Shown piece after piece: positions 29,995-32,244 of a stretch of DNA of 32,244 nt. The notes below the pieces were generated by a model. The model saw nothing but the letters and a program-made list of their open reading frames with translations. It was not told where the DNA came from and did no database searches. This DNA is from Mycetocola zhujimingii (GTDB lineage: Bacteria; Actinomycetota; Actinomycetes; Actinomycetales; Microbacteriaceae), in NCBI RefSeq assembly GCF_003065425.1, contig NZ_CP026950.1, positions 1 through 32,244 of the forward strand. The letters are read 5' to 3'. The position numbers and the translations under genes were made by a program. The first letter of the stretch is position 1. The number at the start of each line of letters is the position of its first letter.

Positions 29995-31494
29995 ATGACA
30001 AGCACAGAAGCTCCCCGGAGCTACGGAAACTGGACCAAGCCCAAAACGGCTGGCCTGATGGGCCTGGGCTCGATCGGTACGGCGATCTTGTTCGTTGGGG
30101 CTGGCTTCAGCGTCGTCATCACAATGGCATCGAACATCCTGAACGGAATGATCACCGCCGCCGTCTTCGGACTCTTCCTGCTGGCCGTCGCTGTCAAAGA
30201 CAAGCACGGTCAGAGCCTGCTCATGCGGGCCACAACGAAGGTGGGCTGGATGAGCACGAAAGCTAAGGGAACACACATCTACCGTTCTGGCCCGCTCGGC
30301 CGCGCCGATTGGGGAACGGCGCAGTTACCGGGTCTCGCCGCCGGTTCCCGCCTGACCGAATGGAAGGACAGCTACAACCGTCCGTTTGCGCTCCTGCAGG
30401 TACCCTCAACGTCGGATTACACCGTTGTGATCGGCACCGAACCAGACGGTTCCGCTCTCGTCGATCGCGAGCAGGTTGACATCTGGGTTGCGGAGTGGGG
30501 CATGTGGCTGGCGAGTTTGGGCGATGAGCCCGGCATCGAAGCTGCCTCGGTCACCATTGAAACGGCTCCTGACACTGGGACTCGTCTGCGTCGTGAAGTC
30601 ACGAGGCGGATCGACCCGAATGCGCCCGAGTTCGCCAAGCAGCTTCTGAATGACCTGGTTGAGCAATACCCCGCTGGATCGGCCACGATCAAGGCCTTTG
30701 TGGCGTTGACGTTCAATGCGGCCGCTCGGACTGGAGGCAAGAAACGGACGCCCGATGAGATGGGTCGCGAGCTGGCATCTCGGCTTCCCGGCCTCACACA
30801 GGGCCTTGCGTCAACCGGCGCCGGAGCGACGCGCCCGCTCAGCGCGCAGGACCTCTGCGAAATCATCCGCGTCGCATACGACCCCGCAGCCGCACCTCTC
30901 ATTGACACGGCAAATGCAGCGGGCGAACCACCGGAGCTCTATTGGCCGGAGGTCGGCCCAACGGCGCATCAAGCGAACTGGGACACGTATCGCCATGACT
31001 CCGCTTTGTCGGTGACATGGATGATGAGCGGCGCCCCGCGCGGCAACGTCCCCTCGAGGGTTCTGGCCCGCTTGCTCGCCCCGCATCGTGATGTCGCGCG
31101 AAAACGCGTCACACTGCTGTACCGTCCGATCGACGCGGCGAAGGCGGCCGCGATTGTCGAAGCGGATGTGCGAGCGTCGTCGTTCAACTTGCAGTCTTCT
31201 GACAAGCCGACGGCTCGCAGCATGACCACTACGCGTGCCGCATTGGCGACCGCGCAGGAAGAAGCGTCCGGCGCTGGCTTGGTGAACTTCGGCCTGCTCG
31301 TCACGGCGACGGTTGTAGACGCCTCTCAGGAGGCGGACGCCCGGGCGGCCATCGATAATCTGTCGGCAACGGCGCGCCTTCGGTTGCGGGTCGTGCACGG
31401 TTCGCAGGATTCCGCTTTTGCCGCCGCGCTGCCGCTCGGGCTCGTCTTGCCGAAACATCTTCGTGTGCCGTCAGAGGTAAGGGAGCAGTTGTAA
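29995..31494 (+). CDS. SCO6880-family transfer protein
   Basis: This 499-residue protein has two N-terminal membrane helices (about 20-40 and 44-64) in a VirB3-like hairpin, followed by a large cytoplasmic domain (TSDYTVVIGTEPDGSALVD ... LAEWGMWLASLG-like region, ARLRLRVVHGSQDSAFAAALPLG). This is the composition of SCO6880 proteins, which precede the VirB4-like ATPase in Actinobacteria and seem to carry its N-terminal part. The stop overlaps the ATPase start (TAATG), supporting a physical partnership. GGAG precedes the start. Confidence 0.85.
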   Translation: MTSTEAPRSYGNWTKPKTAGLMGLGSIGTAILFVGAGFSVVITMASNILNGMITAAVFGLFLLAVAVKDKHGQSLLMRATTKVGWMSTKAKGTHIYRSGPLGRADWGTAQLPGLAAGSRLTEWKDSYNRPFALLQVPSTSDYTVVIGTEPDGSALVDREQVDIWVAEWGMWLASLGDEPGIEAASVTIETAPDTGTRLRREVTRRIDPNAPEFAKQLLNDLVEQYPAGSATIKAFVALTFNAAARTGGKKRTPDEMGRELASRLPGLTQGLASTGAGATRPLSAQDLCEIIRVAYDPAAAPLIDTANAAGEPPELYWPEVGPTAHQANWDTYRHDSALSVTWMMSGAPRGNVPSRVLARLLAPHRDVARKRVTLLYRPIDAAKAAAIVEADVRASSFNLQSSDKPTARSMTTTRAALATAQEEASGAGLVNFGLLVTATVVDASQEADARAAIDNLSATARLRLRVVHGSQDSAFAAALPLGLVLPKHLRVPSEVREQL

Positions 31495-32244
31495 TGCCCG
31501 CTCTGGACGCGGCCAGCCGCCGCGCGCTCAAGTCGAAAACACGTGAGCTGCCAACTCCGAAAAAGGCCAAGGCGGAAAAGAAAGCCGAGAAAGAGAAGCA
31601 TCCCTCAGTGCGCCGTGCTGGGCCGCGCGGCTGGCTGGGACGGGGCCGCGGCGAGGCCAGCGTTATCCAGCCCGCAGACGAATGGCGGGGTACCACCGTC
31701 CAGGTTTGTGGCCTTCACCCATTCTCCGTGGGTACCGGAACGCCCATGATCGGTGTCCCGCTCGGGTTGCAGCTCATCACTGGGGCCACCGTTTGCGCCG
31801 ACCCGGTTTCATGGTTCCAGGAAGCGGATCTCATTAACAACCCCTCTATGTTCGTGCTCGGGTTGCCCGGTCTCGGGAAATCGACGCTGGTCCGCCGGAT
31901 CGCTGCCGGCGGTGCAGGGTTTGGCACACTGCCGTTGGTTCTGGGCGATCTGAAGCCCGACTACGTGGACATGATTCGTGCTCTCGGCGGCCAGGTCATC
32001 ACCCTTGGTCGCGGCCGTGGACACCTCAACATTCTTGATCCTGGCGAGGCCACCGCCGCCGCCGAACGGTTGCGGCTGGCTGGCAAAGAAAAGGAACGAC
32101 AGCAAGTGCTCGCGGATGCGCACGGCCGCCGTCACACGATGGTGTCGGCGCTGCTGACGATTCTCCGGAAGGAGCCTCCCACGGAGCGGGAGGAAGCGAT
32201 TCTTGACCGGGCGCTGAAAGTTCTTGATGAGCGTGGCGCCGGTG
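31494..32244 (+). CDS. VirB4/TraC-like T4SS ATPase, N-terminal part (cut by the window end)
   Basis: These 250 codons are without a stop: a Lys-rich N terminus (about 10-50), a beta region and Walker A GLPGLGKST (123-131), followed by LVLGDLKPDYVDMIRALGG. The frame is cut after DERGAG at the last base. Walker B and the C-terminal ATPase half are absent here and are found at 1-927, so the gene almost certainly continues there on a circular molecule. The start overlaps the SCO6880-like stop. Confidence 0.88.
   Translation, partial: MPALDAASRRALKSKTRELPTPKKAKAEKKAEKEKHPSVRRAGPRGWLGRGRGEASVIQPADEWRGTTVQVCGLHPFSVGTGTPMIGVPLGLQLITGATVCADPVSWFQEADLINNPSMFVLGLPGLGKSTLVRRIAAGGAGFGTLPLVLGDLKPDYVDMIRALGGQVITLGRGRGHLNILDPGEATAAAERLRLAGKEKERQQVLADAHGRRHTMVSALLTILRKEPPTEREEAILDRALKVLDERGAG

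Noticed and set aside
1-32244. tRNA or rRNA genes
   Set aside because: No segment with a tRNA-like acceptor stem, conserved T-loop and anticodon arm, and no rRNA-like stretch, was recognised by eye.

Overview
The window reads as essentially one complete, high-GC actinobacterial conjugative plasmid, probably from a Micrococcales/Microbacteriaceae-type host. The basis is codon use, SCO6880/DUF6668/DUF4913-like transfer proteins, a mycobacterial-style LexA box and leaderless start sites. The two ends look like halves of one gene: a VirB4-like ATPase whose N-terminal half with Walker A ends the window (31494-32244) and whose C-terminal half with Walker B opens it (1-927). The sequence therefore behaves as a circle of about 32 kb cut inside that gene.

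Layout: (1) A plus-strand transfer operon runs from 26713 through the window end and on to 3127: DUF6668-like protein, pilin-like protein, VirB8-like candidate, VirB6-like membrane protein, SCO6880-like protein, VirB4-like ATPase, VirD4 coupling protein and DUF4913 protein. It closes with a strong bidirectional terminator. (2) A minus-strand mobilisation block (6084-3185) encodes MobC, relaxase and a coiled-coil protein, with a hairpin-dense oriT candidate at 6085-6309. (3) An accessory stretch (6.3-10.8 kb) holds small proteins, a serine resolvase, a membrane GAF-like protein and a small operon behind a perfect LexA box. (4) A minus-strand block (10.8-19 kb) holds an ABC-signature protein without Walker A, two SSBs, an NrdH-type redoxin, ParA and its partner with centromere-like repeats, a DUF3846-like protein, DprA, ArdC and a ParB-nuclease-type protein. 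(5) The replication zone (19.6-22 kb) has a primase-like Rep and a ribbon-helix-helix protein. (6) A tightly overlapping minus-strand operon (26.6-22.1 kb) encodes DNA-binding proteins, a MinD/ParA-like ATPase, a lipoprotein, a transglycosylase/M23 wall hydrolase and an FHA protein, probably auxiliary to the secretion channel.

The most interesting feature lies in block 4. Five copies (A-E) of a roughly 150-195 nt imperfect palindrome each sit 22-27 bp upstream of a start codon (NrdH, DUF3846-like, DprA, ArdC, ParB-like). The arms change in concert between copies. G-T wobble pairs mostly favour folding of the plus strand, which is the template strand of these genes. The plus-strand 3' arm carries a -10-like TACGAT (TACGCT in copy D) in a bulged part of the stem. 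If plus-strand DNA enters a recipient 5'-first from the oriT candidate near 6.2 kb, this block is the leading region and the folded strand is the incoming single strand. That is the arrangement of the single-stranded-DNA promoters (Frpo type) of F-like plasmids, here in an actinobacterial plasmid with a typical leading-region cargo (SSB, ArdC, ParB-like, DprA). This is inference, but it is testable.
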